This document shows, piece after piece, positions 26,763-35,082 of a stretch of DNA of 64,000 nt (the stretch's first letter is position 1; each line of letters starts with the position of its first letter). The position numbers were made by a program, and so were the translations under genes. Origin of the DNA: JAIBDK01 sp965261915 (GTDB taxonomy: Bacteria > Pseudomonadota > Gammaproteobacteria > Arenicellales > Poriferihabitantaceae); assembly GCA_965261915.1 (NCBI GenBank), contig CBDHDW010000013.1, positions 1,984,001 to 2,048,000 on the forward strand, given 5' to 3'. The notes beneath the pieces were generated by a model that was given only the letters and a program-made list of their open reading frames with translations, ran no database searches and was not told the DNA's origin.

Positions 26763-27077
26763 TCAACGAGCCGCCAGATGGGCTTCATCTACAAAGATGT
26801 TTTGTACATAATCACCCACAAGTGAAATGGTACCACCGTGCCGATCGACCCGATTGTCTGAATATTCGAACTTGAATCGATACGCAACAGAGCGGGTAGA
26901 TTTGATGATGTGCCAACCGCGAAATGCCACAGTTCCATCCAGCAATTGCAGTTCATTTTGGCGGCAAAACTTCGCAGCGATCTGATTGGCAATTTCTTTT
27001 TTTTGCTGCACGCGCAATATCAGCGCTATACCAACCACAACGACGAAAAGAATCAGGACATTTTCTGGAGATGTCAT
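26763..27077 (-). CDS. DUF3301 domain-containing protein
   Basis: A 104-residue protein with one N-terminal transmembrane segment (NVLILFVVVVGIALIL) and a cytosolic domain with the DUF3301 pattern VAFRGWHIIKSTRSVAYRFKFEYS. The family is small, widespread in gammaproteobacteria and of unknown function. It is convergent with the metallophosphoesterase gene and divergent from the next. Confidence 0.8.
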   Translation of the reverse strand: MTSPENVLILFVVVVGIALILRVQQKKEIANQIAAKFCRQNELQLLDGTVAFRGWHIIKSTRSVAYRFKFEYSDNRVDRHGGTISLVGDYVQNIFVDEAHLAAR

Positions 27078-27200
27078 AAGTCAGGAAGGATGATCCCGGG
27101 GTGGCAATTTTTTAATTATAGCGCCATCCGTGCGATACTCCACGCCATATACATATTCGATCTACACAAATCACCAATAGTAAACCGTATTCCTTAAGAC

Positions 27201-27794
27201 ATGTTTGCGAAAGTATTGATTGCGGCTGCAGCCGCATTATGTTCCCTGGTTTCTCCGTTTGTCTCAATGCCGGGCGAAGCGAATGAATTAGCGCCTCCTG
27301 ACACAGTTAGGGTCTGTTTTGATTTTGCCTGTAAATCACAAAACGAGGTAACCCTTAGTTTGGCGGACTGGCGACGTGTGTCAAATCTGTTCCTGTTGAG
27401 CGGTAACGCCAAAGAAGAACGCGCACGCATCAAGGATGCGATTGCGCTCATGGAAAGTCTGGTCGGTCAGTATGCGCCCACGCATCGTGACGTCGGTATG
27501 AATTGGGCTCACGAAGACGAGTCGCTCAACGCGATCTCCGGGCAAATGGATTGTATTGATGAATCGATCAATACCACCACCTATTTACGTGAAATCGAAA
27601 AAGCAGGCTTTCTGGAATATCATCGAGTACTCGATCGGGTTTACCGTAAATCCCTGCTCTACCAGCACTGGGCTGCACAAGTCGAGGATATTGCCTCCGG
27701 ACAAAAATATGTCATTGATTCCTGGTTTAAAGACAACGGTGAGCATCCGGTTTTAGTGAAAAGTGAGCGCTGGCATGATTTAACGCTGTTTTAG
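27201..27794 (+). CDS. Secreted conserved protein of unknown function
   Basis: A 197-residue protein with an N-terminal signal peptide (KVLIAAAAALCSLVSPFV, cleavage probably after GEA near residue 27). Four Cys residues in the mature part (two in VCFDFACKS, one in GQMDCIDES) suggest disulfides in the periplasm. Conserved HRDVGMNWAHED and INTTTYLREIE segments are seen in unannotated proteobacterial homologues. No enzymatic motif is recognised. It appears to be a single-gene unit. Confidence 0.7.
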   Translation: MFAKVLIAAAAALCSLVSPFVSMPGEANELAPPDTVRVCFDFACKSQNEVTLSLADWRRVSNLFLLSGNAKEERARIKDAIALMESLVGQYAPTHRDVGMNWAHEDESLNAISGQMDCIDESINTTTYLREIEKAGFLEYHRVLDRVYRKSLLYQHWAAQVEDIASGQKYVIDSWFKDNGEHPVLVKSERWHDLTLF

Positions 27795-27911
27795 AGGCCG
27801 GGTTTGGGCATCAAGTTCGGTAGAATATAAAAATCTGCCGCCAATTACTGAATTTCATTTAAGCCCAGATCACGAAGCAGTATAATGGTTGCAAATATCG
27901 AGAGATTAACT

Positions 27912-28214
27912 ATGAAAGCTTTGGCTGATATCTGTGTGATTCCAATTGGAGTGGGAGTGTCGGTATCTGAATATGTGGTTGCGTGTGAAGAAATCTTTAA
28001 TGAAGCCGGTCTCGATTCCCAACTGCATGCTTACGGAACCAATGTGGAGGGTGACTGGGACGATGTTATGTCAGCACTAAAAAAATGTCATGAAAAAGTA
28101 CATGACATGGGTGCGCCGCGAGTCAGTACGACAATACGTATCGGAACCCGTGTGGACAGGGCGCAAACCATGCAAGACAAGATTGATAGCGTTACCCAAA
28201 AGAGGCAGGGTTAG
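27912..28214 (+). CDS. MTH1187-family thiamine-binding protein
   Basis: A 100-residue protein of the MTH1187/YkoF-like family (PF01910), with IPIGVGVSVSEYVVACEEIF, LHAYGTNVEGDWDDVMSALK and STTIRIGTRVD. Family members bind thiamine or related ligands with a ferredoxin-like fold. The ATG at 27912 is chosen over an in-frame ATG at 27885 because GAGAG precedes it. No thiamine gene lies next to it, so its role here is uncertain. Confidence 0.82.
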   Translation: MKALADICVIPIGVGVSVSEYVVACEEIFNEAGLDSQLHAYGTNVEGDWDDVMSALKKCHEKVHDMGAPRVSTTIRIGTRVDRAQTMQDKIDSVTQKRQG

Positions 28215-28341
28215 AAAATACCGGTTCTGCTTTAGATAAATTGAAACTTCAGGCATACATAATGGTCTGTTTTAGTACTATAACGACTGGTCAGTCGAAA
28301 ACCGGCCATAAATTAAAATCTGTAAATCCCGAGTCGGCGTT

Positions 28342-28833
28342 ATGAAAAACAAAGTAATAGCTGTTATTAGCTGGATAATGGTGTTGTGGATGTGCAAGGT
28401 ATTTCTTTTTTCTTTGCCCTATAAATTTACCAATCATCCAGATACCCAGCACATCTTCGGTACCATAGGGACGTGGATGTCCGGGTTCCTGGGCGATGGA
28501 ATTGGCGGGCTTTTTTCAAACTACGGTGCCTTTATGGTTGGTAGTTTTGAGCTCCTAACATCCGTTATTTTGATTTTGCCGGCTTTAACCTGGTTGTTTT
28601 CACTTGTCGGGGGCAGCGGCAATGTCGGTTTGCGACCCAGGCTGCACCAGATTGGTGGCGGCCTCGCGGCAGTGGTGATGGCAGGGGCTGTTTTCTTCCA
28701 TCTGTTTACACCGCTTGGCATAGCGGTATTGCACGCAGGCAAATCCGACGGCGGCTCCCTGTTTTACGCGGCTGTTTCGATTCTGGTGTGCGGCATAATC
28801 CTGTTTTTTATGAACGCCAGCGTTCGCAAGTAG
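28342..28833 (+). CDS. DoxX-like small membrane protein
   Basis: A 163-residue protein with four probable membrane helices (residues 5-25, 68-92, 108-130 and 140-158) and the conserved FSLPYKFTNHPDTQHIFGTIG segment of DoxX/SURF4-like proteins. Function unknown. It lies 64 bp upstream of the ATP-grasp cassette on the same strand, but the GC-rich hairpin between them suggests separate transcription. Confidence 0.65.
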   Translation: MKNKVIAVISWIMVLWMCKVFLFSLPYKFTNHPDTQHIFGTIGTWMSGFLGDGIGGLFSNYGAFMVGSFELLTSVILILPALTWLFSLVGGSGNVGLRPRLHQIGGGLAAVVMAGAVFFHLFTPLGIAVLHAGKSDGGSLFYAAVSILVCGIILFFMNASVRK

Positions 28834-28856
28834 CAACCGAAGCAAATATTCCTGCA

Positions 28857-28880
28857 ACGACCCGGGCGTAACGACCCGGG
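28857..28880. repeat. Direct repeat forming a GC-rich hairpin before the ATP-grasp cassette
   Basis: ACGACCCGGG occurs twice with a 4-bp spacer. Because CCCGGG is self-complementary, the two copies can also form a 6-bp all-GC hairpin with an 8-nt loop. It ends 17 bp before the start at 28898 and has no T-run. It may be a regulatory hairpin or operator pair. Confidence 0.4.
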
Positions 28881-28897
28881 ATGAATTCTTTCGCTAT

Positions 28898-29734
28898 ATG
28901 AAAATCACGGCCGTTATGGTGGCGACTTACATTTTTGATTGTTGTCTCATCGGGACCAAGCCCTGCAAATACTTTCAGCTTAATTCTCCGTTCTTTAATG
29001 AGGAAAAAGGGATATTTTCAAAAATGGATCTGGATAAACTGATACCCGAAAAATGGCGCCTCGATCAGCGCTACGATGACGGTAGATATATCCCGCAAAA
29101 CTACCCGGTTTTCCTAAAGCCCGAATGGAGCCAGAATGCAGGTGGAATTCACCGTGCCGACTCCGAAGCCATGTTGATTGAAGCAAGAAGCAGCATCAGG
29201 GATTCCGATGTGGCTTACCTGATTCAACAGGGCGCAAGCGAATCCCGAGAGTTTGAAATTTTTTCACTGAGAAGTCACAATGATAAATCAACTTTTTCAG
29301 TGCTAACGATCACCGAGGCGTGTAATGAGGCTGAGGCTAATCCGGTCAACAGTATTTATAACCCGGACACGCAGTACTTTGATAAGACCAACCGGCTCAA
29401 TAACGCTCAGAAACAAACGCTTTGGCGGTTGTTGGAAAGCATGGGGAGCTTTTCGATCTGTCGATTAAGCGTCCGCGCGAATTCATTAGAAGCGCTGCTA
29501 AATGAAAAATTTCATGTCATTGAATTGAACCTGTTCACGCCGTTTCCGATACATATGCTCGATCAAAAATTTTCATTCGTTGATTTGGCGAAAATGGTTT
29601 TAGGTTACATGTATAAACTGGCGAAATTGACTCGGCTTCGGGACAAGACTTTAAAAGAGAAGCCGGTGTACACAAAGCTGATGCTCTACAATCGTAGGGG
29701 GTTTCTGGCGAACTATATTCGAGCGCGCGCATGA
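28898..29734 (+). CDS. ATP-grasp-like protein (first gene of ligase/exporter cassette)
   Basis: A 278-residue protein. The segment YPVFLKPEWSQNAGGIHRAD resembles the ATP-grasp lysine/glycine-rich loop, followed by IQQGASESREFEIFSL, a hinge-like region, and HVIELNLFTPFPI near the end, which may correspond to the Mg-binding strand with its Glu and Asn. Similarity is remote and the N-terminal pre-ATP-grasp domain is short. It overlaps the next gene by 4 bp. It may form a heteromeric or tandem ligase with the second gene. Product unknown; low confidence in catalytic activity. Confidence 0.6.
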   Translation: MKITAVMVATYIFDCCLIGTKPCKYFQLNSPFFNEEKGIFSKMDLDKLIPEKWRLDQRYDDGRYIPQNYPVFLKPEWSQNAGGIHRADSEAMLIEARSSIRDSDVAYLIQQGASESREFEIFSLRSHNDKSTFSVLTITEACNEAEANPVNSIYNPDTQYFDKTNRLNNAQKQTLWRLLESMGSFSICRLSVRANSLEALLNEKFHVIELNLFTPFPIHMLDQKFSFVDLAKMVLGYMYKLAKLTRLRDKTLKEKPVYTKLMLYNRRGFLANYIRARA

Positions 29735-30639
29735 GAAAGTTTAAGGCATGGCTCTATGCCTGGATTAGTGAAAAATATATGCATGGATGCAGCAACTACA
29801 ATACCGTTGAGGTGCGTAGAGGTTGCCGGTCAAAGGCTCAAGGTCGTGCGATATTTGACAAAAACGGCGTGCCGCATGCTCGAGGAATGATTTTCTTCTG
29901 GCCGTGGACCGCTGCCCGTTTCGCAAAGCAACATGGATTTCCGTTGGTGATAAAACCGAATGTTAGCGGCTATTCCAGAGGCAGCTATTTTCCGATTAAT
30001 TCCATGGCAGAACTTTATCGGGCGATTTTCTGGGCCAAAGTCTGGTGGCCGATAACCGTTATCGAGCAATATCTTCAGGGCGCAAACTATCGGGTCCTAA
30101 CGAAAGAAACCGGGCTCATATCGGTGATCCGCCGGTATCCGCCTTTCGTCATTGGAAATGGTACTGACAGCATCGACAAGCTGATTGATGCAGAGAATCA
30201 GATTCGCAGGGAAATGAATCTTCATCCTGTTATTTTTCCGATTGCCAAGTCGGATCAGGTCGTAACACACCTGAAAAATCAGGGATTGAGTTTCCCGTCT
30301 GTTCCGGAGGATCAACAACAAATCGAGTTGTTCCATCGAGTCGCATTGGCCCCGGGCGGAGTTGTGGAGATTATTGATCAATCCACGATACCCCAGGCGA
30401 ACATAGCGCTTTTCAAAAGCGTGGTGAACCTGTTTGGTGCCAATGTTTTGGGAATTGATGTTATCTTTGAAAAAGGCATCGAAATTCCACACAGCAAACA
30501 AGAGTGTATCTTTATCGAAGTCAATTCGCGGCCCTATATGAAAATGCATTACTATCCGCGTTATGGTGAAGCCGAGGACTTAGCCGACTCTCTGGCAGAG
30601 CTGGAACAACTGGATATTGATGACAAAGACATTTTCTGA
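29731..30639 (+). CDS. ATP-grasp ligase (cyanophycin synthetase/GshB-like)
   Basis: A 302-residue ATP-grasp protein. FPLVIKPNVSGYSRGSYF is the ATP-binding loop, ITVIEQYLQGANYRVL the adenine/hinge strand, VIRRYPPFVIGNGTDSIDKL the cyanophycin-synthetase-like turn, and FIEVNSRPYMKMHYYP the Mg-binding ENxRP-type motif (Glu and Asn both present). Such enzymes activate a carboxylate as acyl phosphate and join it to an amine. No N- or C-terminal Mur ligase domain is present. Its start overlaps the previous gene and its stop directly abuts the MFS gene, so the three are one operon. Confidence 0.78.
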   Translation: MRKFKAWLYAWISEKYMHGCSNYNTVEVRRGCRSKAQGRAIFDKNGVPHARGMIFFWPWTAARFAKQHGFPLVIKPNVSGYSRGSYFPINSMAELYRAIFWAKVWWPITVIEQYLQGANYRVLTKETGLISVIRRYPPFVIGNGTDSIDKLIDAENQIRREMNLHPVIFPIAKSDQVVTHLKNQGLSFPSVPEDQQQIELFHRVALAPGGVVEIIDQSTIPQANIALFKSVVNLFGANVLGIDVIFEKGIEIPHSKQECIFIEVNSRPYMKMHYYPRYGEAEDLADSLAELEQLDIDDKDIF

Positions 30640-31803
30640 ATGCCGCCAAATAACAGCACATTCTACCAATACCTTGGGCTGCACTCTCTTCTGATCGGAA
30701 TTTTTCCGTTCTATATCCCCGTCTACCTGTGGAAACAGCGATTTGGCTTGGACGAAATCTGTTTGTTTATATCTATCGCCGGTATCGGCTTCTGCATGGG
30801 GCTATGGGTCTGGGATCGGCTTCGGCTTAAGGTAAGTTTAACCAGTGTCATCGCAATTTCTCTTGTACTGGAAATTGCTTTGCTGTTCAATGTTCATATT
30901 CTGGAAATGGACCGACCGACCCTGTTTGCGCTGGGATTCGCCTATGGAGTCTATAATTGTTTTTTCTGGACCACCCAGCGTGCGCTGTTCTTTGACCTTA
31001 TTGATGTAGAGTCATCGGGCAGAAAATACGGAAATATCCAGATTTTTGTTGGAATGCTGCTGCAGGTTGGTATCCTGATCGGTGGATTGTTGCTGGATCG
31101 AACTAACTTTATCTACCTGCTCGTCGTGTCCGCTGTTATTGCGGTGATTGGGTTTGTGCTCAATACCCGAAATAAACCACAGTATCCACCGACGTTACTC
31201 CAGCACAACAGTTTAAGCTTCAGCAACATTGTTGGTTTTCGAGATACCGACAATTCCAGATTCATATTCCTGGTGGATGGATATTTTCTGTTTGCAGAGA
31301 GCTTTTTTTGGGTGATAACACTGTTCCTCCTGGCCCATGAAAGTTTTACCACGTTAGGCATCATGGTTTTATCGCTGGCCGTTATATTCGGTGCGATTTT
31401 TTATCTCCTGAAAAACACCATTGATCGTATGGGTCGAAATCGTGTGTACCAGTTGTCGGTAGTTTTGTACGCATTATCCTGGGCATTGCGCGGATTAACG
31501 GAAGATGAAATGTCGCTCGAAGTTCTGTATATCTTCCTTATCGCCATCACTTTCTGCACCGCTTTTTTCCGACTGGCCATGAACAAGCGCTTTTACGATT
31601 TGGCGAAGCTCACCTGCTCACACGACTATCTTGTGCTGAAAAGTTACTACTCGCAGATTTCAATTGCGGTGGTTTTTGGCGTGCTCGCGCTAGTGCTTTT
31701 GAAAGTGAATCAAACCGCCGCAGTCCTTACACCAATTTACTGGTTTTCCGCCGCGGTTGCGTTAAGTTATTTTGTGTATGGCGCGCGTCGATACGCGAGC
31801 TAG
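30640..31803 (+). CDS. MFS-type transporter of the ATP-grasp cassette
   Basis: A 387-residue membrane protein with about 11-12 hydrophobic helices and a central loop around residue 180-200 (RNKPQYPPTLLQHNSLSFSN), the two-bundle MFS layout. GFAYGVYNCFFWTTQRALFFDLI and LFAESFFWVITLFLLA are aromatic-rich helices. The start codon directly follows the stop of the ATP-grasp ligase gene (no gap), so expression is coupled. Export of the ligase product is the simplest inference. No antibiotic-resistance subfamily is recognised. Confidence 0.75.
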   Translation: MPPNNSTFYQYLGLHSLLIGIFPFYIPVYLWKQRFGLDEICLFISIAGIGFCMGLWVWDRLRLKVSLTSVIAISLVLEIALLFNVHILEMDRPTLFALGFAYGVYNCFFWTTQRALFFDLIDVESSGRKYGNIQIFVGMLLQVGILIGGLLLDRTNFIYLLVVSAVIAVIGFVLNTRNKPQYPPTLLQHNSLSFSNIVGFRDTDNSRFIFLVDGYFLFAESFFWVITLFLLAHESFTTLGIMVLSLAVIFGAIFYLLKNTIDRMGRNRVYQLSVVLYALSWALRGLTEDEMSLEVLYIFLIAITFCTAFFRLAMNKRFYDLAKLTCSHDYLVLKSYYSQISIAVVFGVLALVLLKVNQTAAVLTPIYWFSAAVALSYFVYGARRYAS

Positions 31804-31807
31804 TATA

Positions 31808-32965
31808 TTACAAAACACCCTGCAGCGCATTAGCTGCAATTTTGCGGTAGGACTGGGCATTAAACCGAATTGGATTGGTGCCTGCTGACGGATCAGCCAC
31901 CGCCATTTCGCCGATCTCCACGAGGCGTGATGCATCTATTCCAATATCAGCAAGTGTATTTGGAATATGTATCTGCTGTCTCAAATCCATGACCCATTGC
32001 AAGAACGGATCAAAGCCCTCTGCTAACCCCAGGTATCGGGACAGCCGATTGACAGGTGTTTCGATTTCGCTTCGATTGGCGACCAGCACATAAGGCATGA
32101 GTACCGCGTTGAGGGTGCCGTGATGGGCATCGTAGATTGCACCCAACGGATGCGCCAGTGCATGCATTGCGCCGAGTCCGCGTTGAAACGCGGTTGCGCC
32201 CATGGATGATGCAACGAGCATTTGAGTACGGGCTTCAATGTTGCTGCCGTCAGACACCGCCGTCGGTAGATATTCTTTGACGAGTCTGATGCCTTCCACC
32301 GCGATTCCTTCTGCCATGGGATGAAACAATGGTGAGCAAAAGGCTTCCAGGCTGTGCGACAGCGCATCCATTCCGGTTGCCGCTGTAAGCATGGCGGGTA
32401 GTCCGGTTGTTAGCTCGGGATCCAGTACGACGATATCAGGGCACATATTCGGATGAAAAACGATGACTTTGCGATGCTCATCCTGTTTTACAATTACAGA
32501 AGCACGGCCAACCTCCGACCCGGTGCCTGCGGTAGTCGGTATGGCAATGATCGGAGGAATTTTGCTCGCATCTGCTCGCGTCCAGTTGTCGCCGATATCT
32601 TCGAGATCCCAGATAGAGCAAGACTGGTCTACACCAACGGCAATCGCCTTGCCCGCGTCAAGACCGCTGCCGCCGCCCAGCGCAATAACACCATCATGGT
32701 TTCCTGCAGCATAAGCGGCAATACCGGCAGCTACATTTTCGCCGGTGGGATTGGGTTTCACATCACTGAATAGCGCAATTTTCAGCCCCGAATCGCGACA
32801 GATATCGATGATCTGCTGCACCATAGGCAGTGCGGCGACCCCGGGATCCGTAACCAAAAGCGGTGCCGATACGTTGTGTTGCTGACAAATCCCGGAAATT
32901 TCGTTGATTCGTCCGACCCCTACGCGCATCGAGGTCGGGTAGTTCCAGTTCATATTCATAGTCAT
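31808..32965 (-). CDS. Iron-containing alcohol dehydrogenase
   Basis: A 385-residue group III dehydrogenase. The NAD(P)-binding GGGSGLDAGKAIA and PTTAGTGSEVG motifs are followed by the metal site: Asp and His in GMDALSHSLEAF, His in GAMHALAHPLG and His in YDAHHGTLNAV. All expected ligands are present. Members oxidise alcohols or reduce aldehydes; substrate is not predictable. It is convergent with the MFS gene (4 bp apart) and follows xthA by 11 bp on the same strand. Confidence 0.92.
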   Translation of the reverse strand: MTMNMNWNYPTSMRVGVGRINEISGICQQHNVSAPLLVTDPGVAALPMVQQIIDICRDSGLKIALFSDVKPNPTGENVAAGIAAYAAGNHDGVIALGGGSGLDAGKAIAVGVDQSCSIWDLEDIGDNWTRADASKIPPIIAIPTTAGTGSEVGRASVIVKQDEHRKVIVFHPNMCPDIVVLDPELTTGLPAMLTAATGMDALSHSLEAFCSPLFHPMAEGIAVEGIRLVKEYLPTAVSDGSNIEARTQMLVASSMGATAFQRGLGAMHALAHPLGAIYDAHHGTLNAVLMPYVLVANRSEIETPVNRLSRYLGLAEGFDPFLQWVMDLRQQIHIPNTLADIGIDASRLVEIGEMAVADPSAGTNPIRFNAQSYRKIAANALQGVL

Positions 32966-32976
32966 AGTCTAAGCAT

Positions 32977-33774
32977 TTAATTTAAAGTAATTGATAGCGG
33001 GCAATGATCAGAGCCCATTTGATCGTGCAGGTATTCGACATCTTTGACGAGCGGCAAATTGTCATTGTCGATGAGGAAATAATCAATCCGCCAACCGACA
33101 TTGCGTTCACGGCCTTTGGTTAACAGGTGCCACCAGGAGTAGACATCGGTGACCCCGGGATTGTTTGCGCGCCAGACATCAGCCCAACCATCCTCAACCA
33201 GGCGGTCCATCCACGCCCGCTCTTTCGGGTGAAAGCCAATTTTACCGTCATTATCTTTAGGTCTGGCAATGTCAATCTCTGTGTGCGCGACGTTCATATC
33301 GCCGCCGACCAGAACATGGCTTCCGGCCTTCCGAAGCCTGCTCATATGGTCATGAACCCGATCAAAGAAAAGCAGTTTTTGTTGCCACGCCGGTGCACTT
33401 TTTCCGCCATTGGGAAAGTAAATGGAAAACAGATCCCATTGTTGTCTGTTTGTTTCAAAAGACAATTGCGCAATCCGTCCTTCATCTGCATTAGGGGCTT
33501 TTGGAATGGTTGTTTTGAACTGCAGGTTGTCCAGATCCGCGACAATTTCATTGCTAACCCATATCGCAGTACCCGCATAGCCTTTCTTCTCGGCACTGCT
33601 ATAGTATTGCTGGTAGTCTTCGTGCGCAGTCAAATATTGACTAAACTGATCGGAATTGCCTTTGATTTCCTGAATCATCAGAATATCCGGGGTCTGGTTA
33701 GAGACCAGGTTCTGGATTTCGCCTTTGCGCTCCACTGCGCGAATGCCATTTACATTCCAGGTGATAATTTTCAT
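32977..33774 (-). CDS. xthA: Exodeoxyribonuclease III
   Basis: A 265-residue AP endonuclease/3'-exonuclease of base excision repair. Visible catalytic motifs: KIITWNVNGIRA at the N-terminus, IQEIKG (metal-binding Glu), GGDMNVAHTEIDI (Asp/Asn), WRIDYFLID and SDHCPLSITL (Asp-His pair). All are intact. It is upstream of the alcohol dehydrogenase gene and divergent from the aminotransferase. Confidence 0.94.
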   Translation of the reverse strand: MKIITWNVNGIRAVERKGEIQNLVSNQTPDILMIQEIKGNSDQFSQYLTAHEDYQQYYSSAEKKGYAGTAIWVSNEIVADLDNLQFKTTIPKAPNADEGRIAQLSFETNRQQWDLFSIYFPNGGKSAPAWQQKLLFFDRVHDHMSRLRKAGSHVLVGGDMNVAHTEIDIARPKDNDGKIGFHPKERAWMDRLVEDGWADVWRANNPGVTDVYSWWHLLTKGRERNVGWRIDYFLIDNDNLPLVKDVEYLHDQMGSDHCPLSITLN

Positions 33775-33921
33775 TGTTTATGGTTGAGTTAAAGTAGCGC
33801 TAGTTTAGTTTTGAACCGTGGTGGAATTCAATCTTTAAGTGCTATGAATTCGTCAAAAGTCTGCGTCTTCAATGATATGATTCGCCATTAACCGCAACCG
33901 ATTACATTTCCAGTATCCAGT

Positions 33922-35073
33922 ATGACCACACATATTGAAAGTAAACTGCCTGATGTTGGCACGACAATTTTTACCGTAATGTCAAAAATGGCTCAGGATT
34001 ACGGTGCGATTAATTTATCTCAGGGTTTCCCGGATTTCGAGCCAGACGAGGGTTTGCTTGAACGTGTAAACCACCATCTGCACAACGGTAAAAACCAGTA
34101 TCCGCCGATGATGGGTGTGCCCGAGCTCCGCCGGGCGATTTCCGAAAAACTGCAATCAGCGAGTCACATAACAGTAAACCCGGAAACAGAAATTACCATC
34201 ACCAGCGGTGCTACCGAGGCTTTGTATTGTGCAATTCACTCCGTGGTGCATCGCGGCGATGAAGTTATTGTATTCGACCCCTGTTATGACTCTTATGAGC
34301 CAGCCATTGCTTTATCAGGGGGCAAAACCGTTCATATTCCGATGATCGTACCGGACTACCGAATTGACTGGGACGCGTTTCAACAAAAGCTTAACAGCAA
34401 CACACGAATGGTGATTATTAATTCACCACACAATCCAAGCAGCAGTATTCTGACAAAAGAAGATCTGGACAAACTTGCTGAAGCGATTCGCCCGTTAAAC
34501 TGCTATGTGCTAAGCGATGAAGTATATGAACACATTATATTTGATGGTGAAAAACATGCCAGTGTTCTAACGCATACTGAATTACGCGATAAGTCGATGG
34601 CGGTATTCTCGTTTGGCAAAACCTATCATGTTACTGGCTGGAAGATAGGTTATTGTGTCGCGCCGCCGGAAGTTACGGTTGAGTTTCGCAAGATTCATCA
34701 ATTTAATGTGTTTACTACTTCAACCCCGATGCAGTGGGCGATTGCTGATTTTCTGCAATCGAATCCTCAAAACTATCTCGGGCTGGGCGAGTTTTATCAA
34801 AAAAAGCGTGATTTGTTCTGCTCTCTGATCGAATCATCGCGTTTTAAATTATGGCCTTCCCAGGGAACCTATTTTCAGCTCGCGGATTACAGCGCAATTT
34901 CAGACAAACCGGATACTCGGTTTGCCAACTGGATGACGCAGGAAAAAGGTGTTGCGGTAATTCCGCTCTCACCTTTTTATCAAACACCGCCGGATACTCG
35001 GATAGTCCGGTTTTGTTTTGCCAAACAGGATGAGACTTTGGCGGAAGCGGCGAAAATTATTAACGCCGTATGA
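33922..35073 (+). CDS. Methionine aminotransferase (YbdL-like)
   Basis: A 383-residue fold-type I PLP aminotransferase. It begins SKLPDVGTTIFTVMSKMAQD, typical of YbdL/methionine aminotransferase, with SQGFPDFEPD, NSPHNPSSS, the Asp/Tyr cofactor contacts in VLSDEVYEHI, the PLP lysine in SFGKTYHVTGWKIGY, and the C-terminal Arg in IVRFCFAKQ. The neighbouring nitrilase gene 9 bp downstream is the omega-amidase expected to process ketoglutaramate-type products, so the two likely work as a transaminase/omega-amidase pair in methionine salvage. Confidence 0.9.
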   Translation: MTTHIESKLPDVGTTIFTVMSKMAQDYGAINLSQGFPDFEPDEGLLERVNHHLHNGKNQYPPMMGVPELRRAISEKLQSASHITVNPETEITITSGATEALYCAIHSVVHRGDEVIVFDPCYDSYEPAIALSGGKTVHIPMIVPDYRIDWDAFQQKLNSNTRMVIINSPHNPSSSILTKEDLDKLAEAIRPLNCYVLSDEVYEHIIFDGEKHASVLTHTELRDKSMAVFSFGKTYHVTGWKIGYCVAPPEVTVEFRKIHQFNVFTTSTPMQWAIADFLQSNPQNYLGLGEFYQKKRDLFCSLIESSRFKLWPSQGTYFQLADYSAISDKPDTRFANWMTQEKGVAVIPLSPFYQTPPDTRIVRFCFAKQDETLAEAAKIINAV

Positions 35074-35082
35074 CGCTGTGGT

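Noticed and set aside
27885..27911. Earlier ATG for the thiamine-binding protein
   Set aside because: The family N-terminus and a ribosome site point to the ATG at 27912.
28834..28897. Graspetide-type precursor peptide before the ATP-grasp genes
   Set aside because: Only 64 bp separate the upstream gene from the cassette and no short frame with a core-like repeat fits there.
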